From Alphaproteobacteria bacterium (GTDB lineage Bacteria; Pseudomonadota; Alphaproteobacteria; Rs-D84; CACZYB01): a stretch of DNA of 55,598 bases. The stretch is from NCBI GenBank assembly GCA_009785175.1, contig WQWV01000003.1:1-55598 (forward strand), read 5' to 3'. The position numbers and the translations under genes are program-made. Shown here one piece after another: positions 19,771-32,723 of the stretch. Every line of letters begins with the position of its first letter. The first letter of the stretch is position 1. The notes below the pieces were generated by a model. That model did no database searches, was not told where the DNA came from, and saw only the letters and a list, made by a program, of their open reading frames with translations.

Positions 19771-20352
19771 ATGAAAAACGGTGTTGTGAAAAAAGCTCTT
19801 CTTATGGTCATTGTCGCCGCTATGGCAATCGCCAGCGTCGGGTGTGCGGAGAGCAAAGCAAAGCGAATCACCCAAAAAGAGCTTGACGAATGGGGGCTTA
19901 CTTTCGAAGAGGTCAGCGATATCGCCGCGGCACGGGCTTATATATCCATGGACGATGGCGATCCCTGCCTTAAGCTTGAAAGTGTATACTGCGAATATAG
20001 CGGTGAATATCTTGGGGGCAACGGCGGGCGCAAGTTCGGAGATCACAAAGAGTATGAAGAATGCTATCAAGAATTCATAGACCCTATCATGCGCGAATAT
20101 GAAAAGATAAAAAGCAAAGTGTATCAGGATTTCGAAGAGAGGGAAACGGATTGCGGCACCTCAATATGCTGGGGCAGGGCGACGATATATTTAGACTATA
20201 TAGTCAATTCCAAGGGAAAGAGGCTTTATGTGTCGGAACGCGGTCCCGATCGGGATTACAGAAAGGCCTATGGAGGCGAACGGGCGTATGCACGTCGCAT
20301 AGCCGCGCAGCAAAGGGCGCTTGCCGAAGCTACCAAAGGCGTGCGTAAGTAA
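19771..20352 (+). CDS. Putative lipoprotein, hypothetical (193 aa)
   Basis: MKNGVVKKALLMVIVAAMAIASVGCAES (lipobox). Confidence 0.75.
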   Translation: MKNGVVKKALLMVIVAAMAIASVGCAESKAKRITQKELDEWGLTFEEVSDIAAARAYISMDDGDPCLKLESVYCEYSGEYLGGNGGRKFGDHKEYEECYQEFIDPIMREYEKIKSKVYQDFEERETDCGTSICWGRATIYLDYIVNSKGKRLYVSERGPDRDYRKAYGGERAYARRIAAQQRALAEATKGVRK

Positions 20353-20361
20353 AATAAGATA

Positions 20362-20387
20362 TCCCCGGTTCGTCGGGGATTTTTTTG
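20362..20387 (+). terminator. Rho-independent terminator
   Basis: tccccggttcgtcggggattttttt. Confidence 0.85.
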
Positions 20388-20439
20388 CTTTGCGTCCGAG
20401 CAGATTTTATGCTATAATTCCATTCGGAAGAGAGGTAGT

Positions 20440-20988
20440 ATGAAGTTCAAACTCATTTATTCCGGAGAGCTGAAAATCAATCCCAAGAAACGCTCGAAGC
20501 ATATCAATGAAATCCGAAAAGTATTATCGCCACAACTAAAACGCCTAACTGAAATCACCCCTTATTCAATCATCAAAGAAAAGCTTATGAAGAACGAGCG
20601 CGGCGTGCGCTGTATCGGCGGGGTCAAATACTTTCCCATCATTACGCCGGAATTGAATTTGCTTGCGGAGCTTGACATACAAATCCTGCATCCGGAACTT
20701 TTGGAAACGCCGCGCGCGGATATAGACAATCGGCTGAAGACATTGATGGACGCGCTCAAGAGGCCGCAGTCGTCGCACGAGGTTTGCGACGATAACAAAG
20801 GCAAGATGATGTATACGCTTCTTGACGACGACCACATGGTCAAGGGGTTGTCGATCAACACCACACACCTTCTGTCCTCGGATTACAAGGACGGGACGCA
20901 CCCGGACGATTACAAATTGCTTGTGATAATAACTGTTGCAATCAAGGCTTCGAAGGGGACGCCGGATAATTTGGCTGTGATTGTTTAA
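20440..20988 (+). CDS. RusA-like Holliday junction resolvase family protein (tentative)
   Basis: PRADIDNRLKTLMDALKRP...LLDDDHMVKGLSI resembles the RusA D-x-DN-x-x-K...DALxx...DD pattern. Confidence 0.5.
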   Translation: MKFKLIYSGELKINPKKRSKHINEIRKVLSPQLKRLTEITPYSIIKEKLMKNERGVRCIGGVKYFPIITPELNLLAELDIQILHPELLETPRADIDNRLKTLMDALKRPQSSHEVCDDNKGKMMYTLLDDDHMVKGLSINTTHLLSSDYKDGTHPDDYKLLVIITVAIKASKGTPDNLAVIV

Positions 20989-21090
20989 CGCCTCGTGATT
21001 TCGTGCGCTGGCGTCGTCATCTGCGGGCAGTCCAAATCCTCATGGAGGCAAGAAGTCCATTGCGGTTTGTCCTCCCTTGCTTCCTAGCCA

Positions 21091-21633
21091 TCATCGCGAA
21101 CTGACGAGGCTTGACAAGCTCGTTTTAGATATGTTGATTAGGGCGGAGATTTTATCCCAGAGCTCGGCCTGCTCCCAATCTTTGACATACCGTTTGAAAT
21201 CGAGCGTTTTCAGCGTTTCAAAATTCACCCATTCGGCGCGGCTGCAATACTTTTTTTCGTCCTCGGTCGGAGTGGCGCAATCGCGCGAGCCGCCAAGAAT
21301 CTCGACCGAGTATACAAGCGATACCTGGTGAAAATGTTTGCTGTTCTTATGGCTTGTGAAAGATGTGGTGTAGGCGCCCATGATTTCGCCGGGTTTGACA
21401 TCGTATCCCGTTTCCTCTTTGAATTCGCGTATCAGCGCGTCGAGATGATCCTCGCCGACCTTCATTCCGCCGCCAGGAAAATCATAGCCGCCGAACATAG
21501 GAAGGATCAGAATCTTGCCGTCGCGAATCGCTATGCCGATTATGGCGTCGAGTTTTTTTTCAAGCTTGTCGAGTTCGATTTCGATTAACGATCCATCAAT
21601 CTGGCGCGATAAGATCTTTTTGCTGTCGGTCAT
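21091..21633 (-). CDS. NUDIX hydrolase
   Basis: GGYDFPGGGMKVGEDHLDALIREFKEETGYDV (Nudix box). Confidence 0.92.
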   Translation of the reverse strand: MTDSKKILSRQIDGSLIEIELDKLEKKLDAIIGIAIRDGKILILPMFGGYDFPGGGMKVGEDHLDALIREFKEETGYDVKPGEIMGAYTTSFTSHKNSKHFHQVSLVYSVEILGGSRDCATPTEDEKKYCSRAEWVNFETLKTLDFKRYVKDWEQAELWDKISALINISKTSLSSLVSSR

Positions 21634-24600
21634 ATCCTTACCTCGATTCCGTTTATTTGGGAGAACAGAGAGAGAGTAGCGGTGGTCAACGCGTATTTTA
21701 GGGGCAGTGCCACCACGGCCTCTTTGCCCCCCTGTTGCACGATTAAATTTACCGCGGTCGAACCGGAGGGGAGCGAGGCGATGACTTTGCTTATCGCGCC
21801 GATCGAATCCTTGTTCGCGACGACGATATTTATCTCGCCGGCAAGGGGTTTGTCGACGCGAACGGGCTCGACGCTGGCGGTGAAAAAGCTCATGCCCCTA
21901 TCGCCGTTTTTCGCGTCGCAGAAGACCGCAACCACGCCGCCGGGTGTCAAAGATTCCTTGTCGATCATGCCGTATGTGCGTTCGGATAAAAAGAGCGAGG
22001 TCGAGCCGGATTTGTCGGAGAGGTTGAGGTTGTAATACTTCTTGCCCATCTTGGAAGTTTTGGGGATCACCTTGTCGAGTTGACCCACGACGGTAATCTT
22101 GCCGTCGGATTTTATATCCTTCATGTCGGCGATCGGCGTGGCGCGCATCATTTTCAATATATGCTCGTATGCGTCCATCGGGTGAGCGGAGAGATAGAAT
22201 CCAACGACCTCGACTTCGCGCTCGAGCAATTCCTTCGGCGTGAACGGCACCGCGTCGGCAAGCTTGATATCATCGCGGGATTCGATTTCGTCGGTCGCGA
22301 AAAGCGAGATCTGGTTCGCCTCTTTGTCCCTTGCTATCGCGCCCATTTGGGCAAGAATATAATCAACGTTCGCTATCATCTTAGCGCGGTTGGGCTCGAG
22401 GCTGTCGAACGCGCCGGCGGACGATAAACTTTCCAACATCTTGCGGTTGACAAGTGTGCGGTCGACGCGGCCTATGAAATCGGCGATCGAAGCGAAGGGG
22501 CCGTTCGCGTCCCGCTCGGCAACTATGCCGTTGACAACTCCTATGCCCACGCTTTTGCAACCGGCAAGGGCGAATCGCACCGCGCCGTTTTCGACCGAGA
22601 ATTCGGAAAACGATTTGTTTATATCGGGCGGAAGAACCGTCAGGCCGTTCTTGCGGCAATTATCCACGAACATGGAAATCTTGTCCGTATCGCCCATGTC
22701 GTAGGTCATGCTTGCCGCCATGAACTCGGCGCGGTAATGCGCCTTGAGATACGCCGTCTGATATGAAATCCAGCCATAGCACGCCGCGTGCGCCTTGTTG
22801 AATCCATAGTTCGCGAATTTCACCATCAAGTCGAAAATCGCGTTCGACGTGCGATCGTCTATTTTCGAGGTTTCGCTGCAGCCCTTAACGAAGACCGCGC
22901 GCTGCTTGTCCATTTCCTCTTTGATTTTTTTACCCATGGCGCGGCGCAAAAGGTCGGCTGAGCCAAGCGAATAGCCCGCAAGTTGGCGACCCATTTCCAT
23001 CACCTGCTCCTGATAGACCATGATGCCATAGGTTTCGCGCAATATCGGTTCCATCATCGGGTGAAGATAGTCGATCGCCTCGCCGCGTTTGTGGCGGCAA
23101 TAAAGCGGAATGTTGTCCATCGGCCCCGGGCGATAAAGAGCGACAAGCGCGAACAGGTCCTCGAGCCGTGTCGGCTGCATATCGCGGATCGTGCCGACCA
23201 TGCCGCCGGATTCAAGCTGGAACACAGCGGGGGTGTCGCAGGCGCGAATCATCTTGAACGTCGCCTCGTCATCAACGGGGATACGTTCGATATCTATTTT
23301 CACACCGTGGTTTTTATGGGCGAAGTTTACAGCCTTCTTGATGATCGAAAGAGTTTTCAAGCCAAGGAAGTCGTATTTCACAAGGCCCGTGTCCTCGATG
23401 TATTTCATATTATACGCGGATGCGGGAATGTCCGACTTCTCGTCTTTGTAAAGCGGTGTCAATTCGGTCAGCGGCCGATCGCCGATAACCACTCCTGCGG
23501 CATGCAGGCCGGCGTGGCGATACAGGCCCTCGAGCGGAATCGCTATGTTGATAAGCGCGCGGTATTGGTCGTCGGATTCGACAAGCTCCTTGAAATCGCG
23601 TTCGTATTTCAAAAGATTCGGAATCGTGTTCGGAATGTCCTCGCCTTGAAAATTATTAAGCTTGAACGGAATCAGTTTCGCAAGGTCGTCGCATTTGCCA
23701 TAGGGCATGTGGAGCACGCGGCCCACGTCCTTTATCACCGCCTTGGGCTGAAGCTTTCCGAACGTGATGATTTGACCCACCGCGTCGGTGCCGTATTTTT
23801 GCTGGACATAGCGGATCACCTCGTCGCGGCGGTCTTGGCAAAAATCGATATCGAAGTCGGGCATGGACACTCGCTCGGGGTTTAGGAACCGCTCGAAGAG
23901 AAGGCCGAAGCGAATCGGATCAAGGTTGGTGATCCCAAGCGCCCAGGCGACGATCGATCCTGCGCCGGAACCGCGGCCCGGACCCACGGGAATATCGTTC
24001 TTCTTCGCCCAGCCGATAAAGTCCGCGACTATTAAAAAGTAGCCCGAAAAGCCCATCTGTGTAATGACGCCAAGCTCGTAGCTCATGCGGTCTAGGTATT
24101 CCTTGCGCGTAGTTTCGTCGGTTATGTTTTCCTCGGCGAATCGCTGCTGTAATCCGGCGCGGGAATTTAGCATGATCAAATCGTTCTCGTCCATGTCCCG
24201 GCTGACGTGCGGCATAAGCGGTTTCGACTTCTTGATTTTGAACGAGCAGCGGCGCGCGATCTGGAGCGTGTTCGCGACGGCTTCGGGAAGGTCGGCGAAA
24301 AGCTCGGCCATCTGGGTCGGAGTTTTGAAGTAATGCTCGGCGGTTTCGCTGCGCCTATCGGGGTCGTTGAAGTGTTTGCCGGCTATTATACAAAGAAGAA
24401 TGTCGTGCGCCGTGTGCATATCGCGCGTGTCGAAAAAGCATTCGTTCGTGGCGACAAGCGGTATGTTATGTTTGTATGCAAGCTCGATGAAAAACGGCTC
24501 GGTCTTGTTTTCGGCGTGAAGGTTGTGGCGCTGGAGCTCGATATAAAAATTGTTTGCGAAGGCGGTATTGATTTTAAGCGCGATTTTCTCGGCGGCCTCG

Positions 24601-25046
24601 AATTTTTCCTCGGCGGCCAGGATTCCTATCGCCCCCTTGATGCCGCCCGAAAGAGCGATTAGGCCGTCCGCGTTTTCGGCGATGTAATCGAACGGAGCGT
24701 TCAGGGGCGTGCCGGGAATCTTGCCCGTATTGGCAAGCGATGAGATCTTCAGGAGATTTTTATAGCCCGTTTCGTTTTTTACCAGAAGCACCAGTTGTGA
24801 TAGCGGCAGGGTATCGCCGAAGTTCACGTCAAGCTGGATGCCGACTATCGGCTGAACCCCGGCGGCGTATACATACTGGCAGAATTCGGGCACGCCGAAC
24901 ATGTTGTTCGTATCCGTGATCGCAACCGCCGGCATTTCAAGCTCGACGCATTTGGCGGCAAGGTTCGGGATGCGAAGCGCCCCCTCGGCCAGGGAATAGG
25001 CCGTATGGTTTCGAAGGTGAACGAAGCGGGGCGTCGTGTCCACCAT
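21630..25046 (-). CDS. dnaE: DNA polymerase III subunit alpha
   Basis: PHP start FVHLRNHTAYSLAEGALRI; GPGRGSGAGSIVAWALGITNLDPI...PDFDIDFCQDRRDEVI; ATGA overlap with the NUDIX gene. Confidence 0.97.
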   Translation of the reverse strand: MVDTTPRFVHLRNHTAYSLAEGALRIPNLAAKCVELEMPAVAITDTNNMFGVPEFCQYVYAAGVQPIVGIQLDVNFGDTLPLSQLVLLVKNETGYKNLLKISSLANTGKIPGTPLNAPFDYIAENADGLIALSGGIKGAIGILAAEEKFEAAEKIALKINTAFANNFYIELQRHNLHAENKTEPFFIELAYKHNIPLVATNECFFDTRDMHTAHDILLCIIAGKHFNDPDRRSETAEHYFKTPTQMAELFADLPEAVANTLQIARRCSFKIKKSKPLMPHVSRDMDENDLIMLNSRAGLQQRFAEENITDETTRKEYLDRMSYELGVITQMGFSGYFLIVADFIGWAKKNDIPVGPGRGSGAGSIVAWALGITNLDPIRFGLLFERFLNPERVSMPDFDIDFCQDRRDEVIRYVQQKYGTDAVGQIITFGKLQPKAVIKDVGRVLHMPYGKCDDLAKLIPFKLNNFQGEDIPNTIPNLLKYERDFKELVESDDQYRALINIAIPLEGLYRHAGLHAAGVVIGDRPLTELTPLYKDEKSDIPASAYNMKYIEDTGLVKYDFLGLKTLSIIKKAVNFAHKNHGVKIDIERIPVDDEATFKMIRACDTPAVFQLESGGMVGTIRDMQPTRLEDLFALVALYRPGPMDNIPLYCRHKRGEAIDYLHPMMEPILRETYGIMVYQEQVMEMGRQLAGYSLGSADLLRRAMGKKIKEEMDKQRAVFVKGCSETSKIDDRTSNAIFDLMVKFANYGFNKAHAACYGWISYQTAYLKAHYRAEFMAASMTYDMGDTDKISMFVDNCRKNGLTVLPPDINKSFSEFSVENGAVRFALAGCKSVGIGVVNGIVAERDANGPFASIADFIGRVDRTLVNRKMLESLSSAGAFDSLEPNRAKMIANVDYILAQMGAIARDKEANQISLFATDEIESRDDIKLADAVPFTPKELLEREVEVVGFYLSAHPMDAYEHILKMMRATPIADMKDIKSDGKITVVGQLDKVIPKTSKMGKKYYNLNLSDKSGSTSLFLSERTYGMIDKESLTPGGVVAVFCDAKNGDRGMSFFTASVEPVRVDKPLAGEINIVVANKDSIGAISKVIASLPSGSTAVNLIVQQGGKEAVVALPLKYALTTATLSLFSQINGIEVRI

Positions 25047-25054
25047 GCGCGCAC

Positions 25055-27760
<2,706 letters not shown>

Positions 27761-27939
27761 TATTCTCTTCCTTGTTTTTTTCTTTTTATCCTACTATAAT
27801 ATAGTGATTGAATTCAAGGAAATAAAGTGCAACTTGTGAAATCGGGCGCCTACTCGGTTTTCAAGCAAAATAAAACGCTCGTAGCGCTAAGTACGCTTGC
27901 CTTTTATTTTACTTTCCAAACCTTCGTAATCACCTTGAT

Positions 27940-27968
27940 TTGACAAGTTGTGTGTTTTTCCCTATAAG
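27940..27968 (+). promoter_or_regulatory. Promoter TTGACA-17-TATAAG ending 7 nt before the tadA ATG
   Basis: ttgaca agttgtgtgtttttccc tataag taatgga ATG. Confidence 0.75.
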
Positions 27969-27975
27969 TAATGGA

Positions 27976-28437
27976 ATGAACGATGAGAAATATATGAAAA
28001 TGGCTTTGCGCGAGGCGGCGAAGGCGGCGGCGGCGGGTGAAATTCCGGTCGGGTGTGTGATCGTTTCGGCCTCTGGCGAGGTTTTGGCTCGGGCTCATAA
28101 TCAGGTCGAAAAGCGGGCAAATTCAACGCTTCATGCCGAGATGGTGGCGATGGGGCGCGCGATGAAAAAGGTGGGTGAAAAATACCTTATGGGTTCGACG
28201 ATTTACATTACGCTCGAGCCTTGTCCCATGTGCACTGCCGCGATTTCGTGGGCGAAAGTAGGGCGCATAGTTTATGGCGCCAAAGAAGACAAGAACGGCG
28301 GGCTGTTCGTGTTGGAACACGCGCGTCATTTTTTCAAGCCGAAGGTTGTGGGGGGAATTTGCGCGGAGGAATCTTCTGAGATGTTGAAGGAATTTTTCAA
28401 ATCTATACGGGGTAAGAATTCGTCATTCCGGGCTTGA
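27976..28437 (+). CDS. tadA: tRNA adenosine(34) deaminase TadA
   Basis: MALREAAKAAAAGEIPVGCVIV...HAEMVAM...LEPCPMCTAAISWAKVGRIVYGA. Confidence 0.93.
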   Translation: MNDEKYMKMALREAAKAAAAGEIPVGCVIVSASGEVLARAHNQVEKRANSTLHAEMVAMGRAMKKVGEKYLMGSTIYITLEPCPMCTAAISWAKVGRIVYGAKEDKNGGLFVLEHARHFFKPKVVGGICAEESSEMLKEFFKSIRGKNSSFRA

Positions 28438-28486
28438 CCCGGAATCCATACTTACTGGATACCGGCTCGAAGGCCGGTATGACGGG
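28422..28486. repeat. Dispersed palindromic element, double-hairpin form, copy 4
   Basis: gtcattccgggcttgacccggaatccatacttactggataccggctcgaaggccggtatgacgg. Confidence 0.8.
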
Positions 28487-28489
28487 GGA

Positions 28490-29182
28490 TTATACGAGTG
28501 TGCGGCGGATAAACGGCATATCCTTCTTGTGATTCGAATACACCCGTTCGCGCAGGAAAAATTCGAGGATTTTTAGGGCGTCGTTCAGGTCTTCGTCGGT
28601 CGGATTCGCGGGCGGCGTTTCACTCCAGATCGCGGGGATTTTGAAAAGCCGGTCTTTGTAAATCTCGCCGGCGGCCGCGCATACCGCGTGTCCTGTTTTC
28701 GGCGAGATATAAGCCAGATTTTCCGTGCAACCTGTGGCATTGCATTTGGTCAAATCCATCTTGAATCCAAGCTCGTCCAACAATTCCCGCTCCCATATAA
28801 TATAATTTTCGAGCGTGGGATTCAAAAGCAATATATTGGTGTTTTCATATAGTTTCCAATGGGGTTCGGATTCCGGGAGCGCGTCCGTCAAGACCGCAAG
28901 CGCGCAGGCAAGCGCGGTCGATTTTTTTATGTCGGTCAGAATCTCGGTCGCGACCTGTTTTTTAAGTTCCAAATCGAAGAAGCCCATCTGGCCCTCGGTG
29001 CGGGCGGTGAAACGAACCGCGACCTGGTTCCCGGTTTGTAGGGTTGCGAGTTTTTTCCTACTTTGACCTCCTTTGACAAGCGAAGTAATAAGTCCGTGCG
29101 AGGCTGTCAAAACACCAACCGTCGCGTCGGTCTCGCCGAATTTTTTCACGCCCAATACTATGCCGGAATCTTCCCACTTCAT
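28490..29182 (-). CDS. recO: DNA repair protein RecO
   Basis: [43 protein letters not shown]...[35 protein letters not shown]. Confidence 0.88.
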   Translation of the reverse strand: MKWEDSGIVLGVKKFGETDATVGVLTASHGLITSLVKGGQSRKKLATLQTGNQVAVRFTARTEGQMGFFDLELKKQVATEILTDIKKSTALACALAVLTDALPESEPHWKLYENTNILLLNPTLENYIIWERELLDELGFKMDLTKCNATGCTENLAYISPKTGHAVCAAAGEIYKDRLFKIPAIWSETPPANPTDEDLNDALKILEFFLRERVYSNHKKDMPFIRRTLV

Positions 29183-29246
29183 TTTAGCTTTACTTTCACC
29201 CGATTTAATTATATTCTCTCCCTTCGGGATTACAAGGAGAATTACC

Positions 29247-31469
29247 GTGGCGGAAAACATCAAACCACTGCAGCTTAAAGACGCTATATCCGAACGCTAT
29301 CTTTCGTATGCCATGTCGACCATAACCGCGCGGGCGCTGCCCGATGTGCGCGACGGGTTGAAGCCTGTGCACCGTCGTATTTTATATACCATGCGGCAGT
29401 TGCATTTGGATCCGGCTAAGGGCTTCAAAAAATCAGCCCGAGTCGTGGGCGACGTCATGGGTAAATACCACCCGCACGGCGATGCGTCCATCTATGACGC
29501 TATGGTGCGTTTGGCGCAGAGCTTTTCGGTTCGCTATCCGCTTGTCGAGGGGCAGGGGAACTTTGGAAACATAGACGGGGATTCCGCCGCCGCGATGCGA
29601 TACACCGAGGCCAAGATGACGCCGGCGGCCATGGGGATCCTTGCTGGTCTTGACGACGACGCGGTCGATTTTATCGCCAACTATTCCGGCGAGGATTCGG
29701 AGCCTGTGGTCATGCCCGGAGCTTTCCCGAACCTGCTTGCGAACGGCACGAACGGTATTGCCGTCGGAATGGCGACCAACATTCCGCCTCATAATATATT
29801 AGAAGTGTTGGACGCGACGGCGGCGCAGATTGCAAATCCTGCTATCACTGTTTCCGAGCTTGTGAACCATGTGCGCGCTCCCGACTTTCCCACAGGCGGA
29901 ATTATCGCAAATACGCGCGAGGAGATCGAGGAGATCTATGCTTCTGGCCGCGGCTCGTTCACTGTGTTTGCGCGTTGGGAGCGCGAGGATTTGGCCTATT
30001 CCAACTATCAAATCATTATCACAGAAATTCCATATCAGGTTCAAAAATCCCGCCTTATCGAGCGAATCGCCGAGCTTATGGGCGAGGGGAAGTTGCCCCT
30101 TGTCGGCGACGTCCGGGACGAATCGGCCGAGGATATTCGCGTTGTGATCGAGCCCAAGAACCGCACAGTCGAGGCGGACGCGGTGATGGCGCAGCTTTAT
30201 GCCAATACCGAGCTTGCAACACGTTTCGCGCTTAACATGAACGTGCTTGACTCGAAGGGCGTGCCGCGGGTCATGAACTTGCGCGAAGTCATCGCCGAAT
30301 ACATCGCGCATCAGGTCGAGGTTGTGCGGCGTCGCGCTTCGTTCGCGCTTGGCAATATCGAGCGGCGTTTGGAAATCCTTGGCGGTTTGCTTATCGCATA
30401 TCTGAACATAGACAAGGTAATCAAAATTATCCGCGACAACGACGAGCCGAAGCCCATCTTGATGGCGAAATTCGGTTTGACCGAAATCCAGGCGGAATCC
30501 ATTCTTAATATGCGTTTGCGTCAGTTGCGAAAACTCGAGGAGATGGAAATAAGGGCCGAGGAGGCGAAGCTTTCCAAAGAACGGTCGCGGTTGCAAAATT
30601 TGTTGAAATCCGACCGAGCGAAGTTGAAACAGGTCGGCGACGAAGTGTCCTCGATGCGTTCGCTTTTCGCCAAGGACAAAGCGCTTAGCGAGCGACGCAC
30701 AGAGATGGACGAATCGTTTGCCGAGATGGCCAGCGTGCCCTCAGAAGCCCTTGTGCCGCGCGAACCGATCACAGTCGTAATCTCGCAGATGGGCTGGATC
30801 AAAGCTTTGAAAACACACGTCGACGTGGCCGGGCCGTTCGCGTTCAAGGAGGGCGACTCGCTTGCTTACGCCTTCCATGCGTTCACAAACGACAAGATAA
30901 TATTCATGACCGACAAGGGGCAATCGTTCGCAATCGACGCGCACAAATTACCCACAGGCCGCGGGCATGGCGACGTGATACGAATCCTTGTCAATATCGA
31001 CGCTTCGTCCGACCTGGTTCGCGTGCTTGTCGCCGGGGACGAGGACGTGCTTGTCGTGTCGAACGCCGGCTATGGTTTCGTCGTGGCCGCGTCCGACTTG
31101 GTCGCCACCACAAAGCTTGGAAAGCAAATAATGAACCTTGCGGACGGGGATAAATTCGCCGACGCGGTCGTGGTGCCCCAGGGCGCGAACATGCTTGCCA
31201 TCATCGGAACGAACCGCCGCCTGCTTGCCTATCCTTTGTCCGAGATTCCGAAAATGACGCGCGGCAAAGGCGTGATTTTGCAGAAATACAAAGAGCGCGG
31301 AGTCCACTATTCCGACGCCGTAGCATTCGCAAAGCGCGAGGGAATTTCGTTCGCAAACGGCGCTAAGAATTACGTCGTGCAGGATATTTCCATGTGGCTT
31401 GGCAAGCGTGCGGACGTTGGGCACATGCCGCCGAACGGGTTTTCCAAATCGAATAAATTCGTGGCTTAG
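29247..31469 (+). CDS. parC: DNA topoisomerase IV subunit A (GTG start)
   Basis: [35 protein letters not shown]...[20 protein letters not shown]...[36 protein letters not shown]. Confidence 0.9.
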   Translation: MAENIKPLQLKDAISERYLSYAMSTITARALPDVRDGLKPVHRRILYTMRQLHLDPAKGFKKSARVVGDVMGKYHPHGDASIYDAMVRLAQSFSVRYPLVEGQGNFGNIDGDSAAAMRYTEAKMTPAAMGILAGLDDDAVDFIANYSGEDSEPVVMPGAFPNLLANGTNGIAVGMATNIPPHNILEVLDATAAQIANPAITVSELVNHVRAPDFPTGGIIANTREEIEEIYASGRGSFTVFARWEREDLAYSNYQIIITEIPYQVQKSRLIERIAELMGEGKLPLVGDVRDESAEDIRVVIEPKNRTVEADAVMAQLYANTELATRFALNMNVLDSKGVPRVMNLREVIAEYIAHQVEVVRRRASFALGNIERRLEILGGLLIAYLNIDKVIKIIRDNDEPKPILMAKFGLTEIQAESILNMRLRQLRKLEEMEIRAEEAKLSKERSRLQNLLKSDRAKLKQVGDEVSSMRSLFAKDKALSERRTEMDESFAEMASVPSEALVPREPITVVISQMGWIKALKTHVDVAGPFAFKEGDSLAYAFHAFTNDKIIFMTDKGQSFAIDAHKLPTGRGHGDVIRILVNIDASSDLVRVLVAGDEDVLVVSNAGYGFVVAASDLVATTKLGKQIMNLADGDKFADAVVVPQGANMLAIIGTNRRLLAYPLSEIPKMTRGKGVILQKYKERGVHYSDAVAFAKREGISFANGAKNYVVQDISMWLGKRADVGHMPPNGFSKSNKFVA

Positions 31470-31571
31470 TAAAGAGCGAAGCCACCAACGCCGGCAGGGA
31501 GGAAGCGGTCTCTTGGAGCGCGCACGCGCAATAGAGCCCGCGAACTAGGTTTTATTTTCCTTTCTATAGCG

Positions 31572-31597
31572 TCCCCTGTTTCGGCAGGGGATTTTCT
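31572..31597 (+). terminator. Rho-independent terminator downstream of parC
   Basis: tcccctgtttcggcaggggattttct. Confidence 0.75.
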
Positions 31598-31638
31598 TTG
31601 TGAATATTGCGTTTTACCATATTAATATGCTAATACGC

Positions 31639-31681
31639 TAGCGTGATAACATGATAGCGTGATATCATGATAGCGTGATGA
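31639..31681. repeat. 16-bp tandem repeat, about 2.6 copies (TAGCGTGATAWCATGA)
   Basis: TAGCGTGATAACATGA/TAGCGTGATATCATGA/TAGCGTGATG... Confidence 0.85.
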
Positions 31682-31824
31682 AATTTGAAGGGCTCGGGCG
31701 CAGCTTCCCCCTTCCCCACCCGCCAATCTCCATTCTTCGCTAAAGTTTCGAAGGACAGGGGGCGTGGGGGCGCGGCGGTCATGCGCGCAGCTCGCAAGCT
31801 CGCTGAAGGCTTCTATATACTTCA

Positions 31825-31855
31825 CTGGATTACCCGGTCGAGTCGGGTAATGACA
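31825..31855. repeat. Dispersed palindromic element copy 5 (variant arms attaccc/gggtaat)
   Basis: ctggattacccggtcgagtcgggtaatgaca. Confidence 0.75.
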
Positions 31856-31863
31856 GGGGGGGG
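31856..31863 (+). repeat. G8 homopolymer tract abutting palindromic element 5
   Basis: aatgacaGGGGGGGGagagcg. Confidence 0.95.
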
Positions 31864-31871
31864 AGAGCGAC

Positions 31872-32564
31872 TTAATTACGCGAGGTGTCGGACTTTATGC
31901 TATGCAAAAGCGCGGCTTGCTTTTCGCGCAACCGAAACTTGTTGTTTTTGATATCGTCCACTATGGCAACGGCGCCGCCCAGTGTTTTCGAATAGGTGCT
32001 ATGGATTTCGTGCTTATGCCTGATCTGGATATTATACCCGCCTTTGGGATAGGGGCAGATGTTTTTAAGGCGTGGTTTTTTCCGCTTGTTGCGCGATGGT
32101 TTCGATGACAGCGTGCGGTTTATGCGGGCAAGTTCCAAGATCAGCGGCGCGCGCAAATTTTTCATCTGTTCGCGGCGTTGGCAGTCGATACATTTTTCCG
32201 TTTTTTTATCAAGAAAAGATTGGGCTTCCTTAGGATAAATTTTGCCGCATTTTTTGCAAAGGAAAAGCCATTCGGTGTGGGACGCGACAACCGGATCGCG
32301 ATCGTTTTCATCAAGTTTGCAAAGAGCTACGAGGCTGCCTTGTTCAATGCCGGATCGCATTCTTGCCTCGGCTTGTTCCGCTCTTTCGTTATTATAACAA
32401 TCAAGGCACTGTGTAGTATTGCGTGCGACGACTTTGTAGGCGTTGACCTTATACGGCGGTTTGTTGCATTTCGTGCAATGGGCAAGCCAATAGGTGCCCC
32501 CTATTTTTTTTATAAACCTAATATGACCCTGGATAAGTCCGGGATATATTTTGTATTGCTTCAT
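31872..32564 (-). CDS. Zinc-ribbon protein with possible C-terminal AP2-like DNA-binding domain
   Basis: CxxC pairs CTKC/CLDC and CKKC/CIDC; NICPYPKGGYNIQIRHKHEIHSTYSKTLGGAVAIVDDIKNN. Confidence 0.55.
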   Translation of the reverse strand: MKQYKIYPGLIQGHIRFIKKIGGTYWLAHCTKCNKPPYKVNAYKVVARNTTQCLDCYNNERAEQAEARMRSGIEQGSLVALCKLDENDRDPVVASHTEWLFLCKKCGKIYPKEAQSFLDKKTEKCIDCQRREQMKNLRAPLILELARINRTLSSKPSRNKRKKPRLKNICPYPKGGYNIQIRHKHEIHSTYSKTLGGAVAIVDDIKNNKFRLREKQAALLHSIKSDTSRN

Positions 32565-32570
32565 ATTCCT

Positions 32571-32599
32571 ATGATATGACGATTAGATATTTTTGTCAA
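32571..32599 (-). promoter_or_regulatory. Promoter TTGACA-17-TATCAT, 6 nt from the ATG of the zinc-ribbon gene
   Basis: Minus strand ttgaca aaaatatctaatcgtca tatcat aggaat ATG. Confidence 0.65.
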
Positions 32600-32665
32600 T
32601 GTTTATTCGGCAAGGACTTTTGGCGGAGCGGGTGGGGTTCGAAGAGCGCGCAGCGAACAAAATAC

Positions 32666-32692
32666 TTGACAAGTCGTGGGGGGGGGTAAACT
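32666..32692 (+). promoter_or_regulatory. Poly-G spacer promoter B: TTGACA-(agtcgtG9)-TAAACT
   Basis: TTGACA 32666-32671; G9 32678-32686; TAAACT directly after; spacer 15. Confidence 0.6.
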
Positions 32693-32723
32693 TGAATTGT
32701 CAAACAAACAAAGGAGAAAAAAC

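Noticed and set aside
21546-21558. T8 tract (21553 region) in the NUDIX gene as a phase-variation site
   Set aside because: Runs of 8 A/T encoding Lys codons are common; no pattern like the G/C tracts. Same reasoning for A8 at the rpsA start and T8 near 32503.
31639-31681. CRISPR array
   Set aside because: Only ~2.6 contiguous 16-bp repeats with no spacers and no cas genes; simple tandem repeat.
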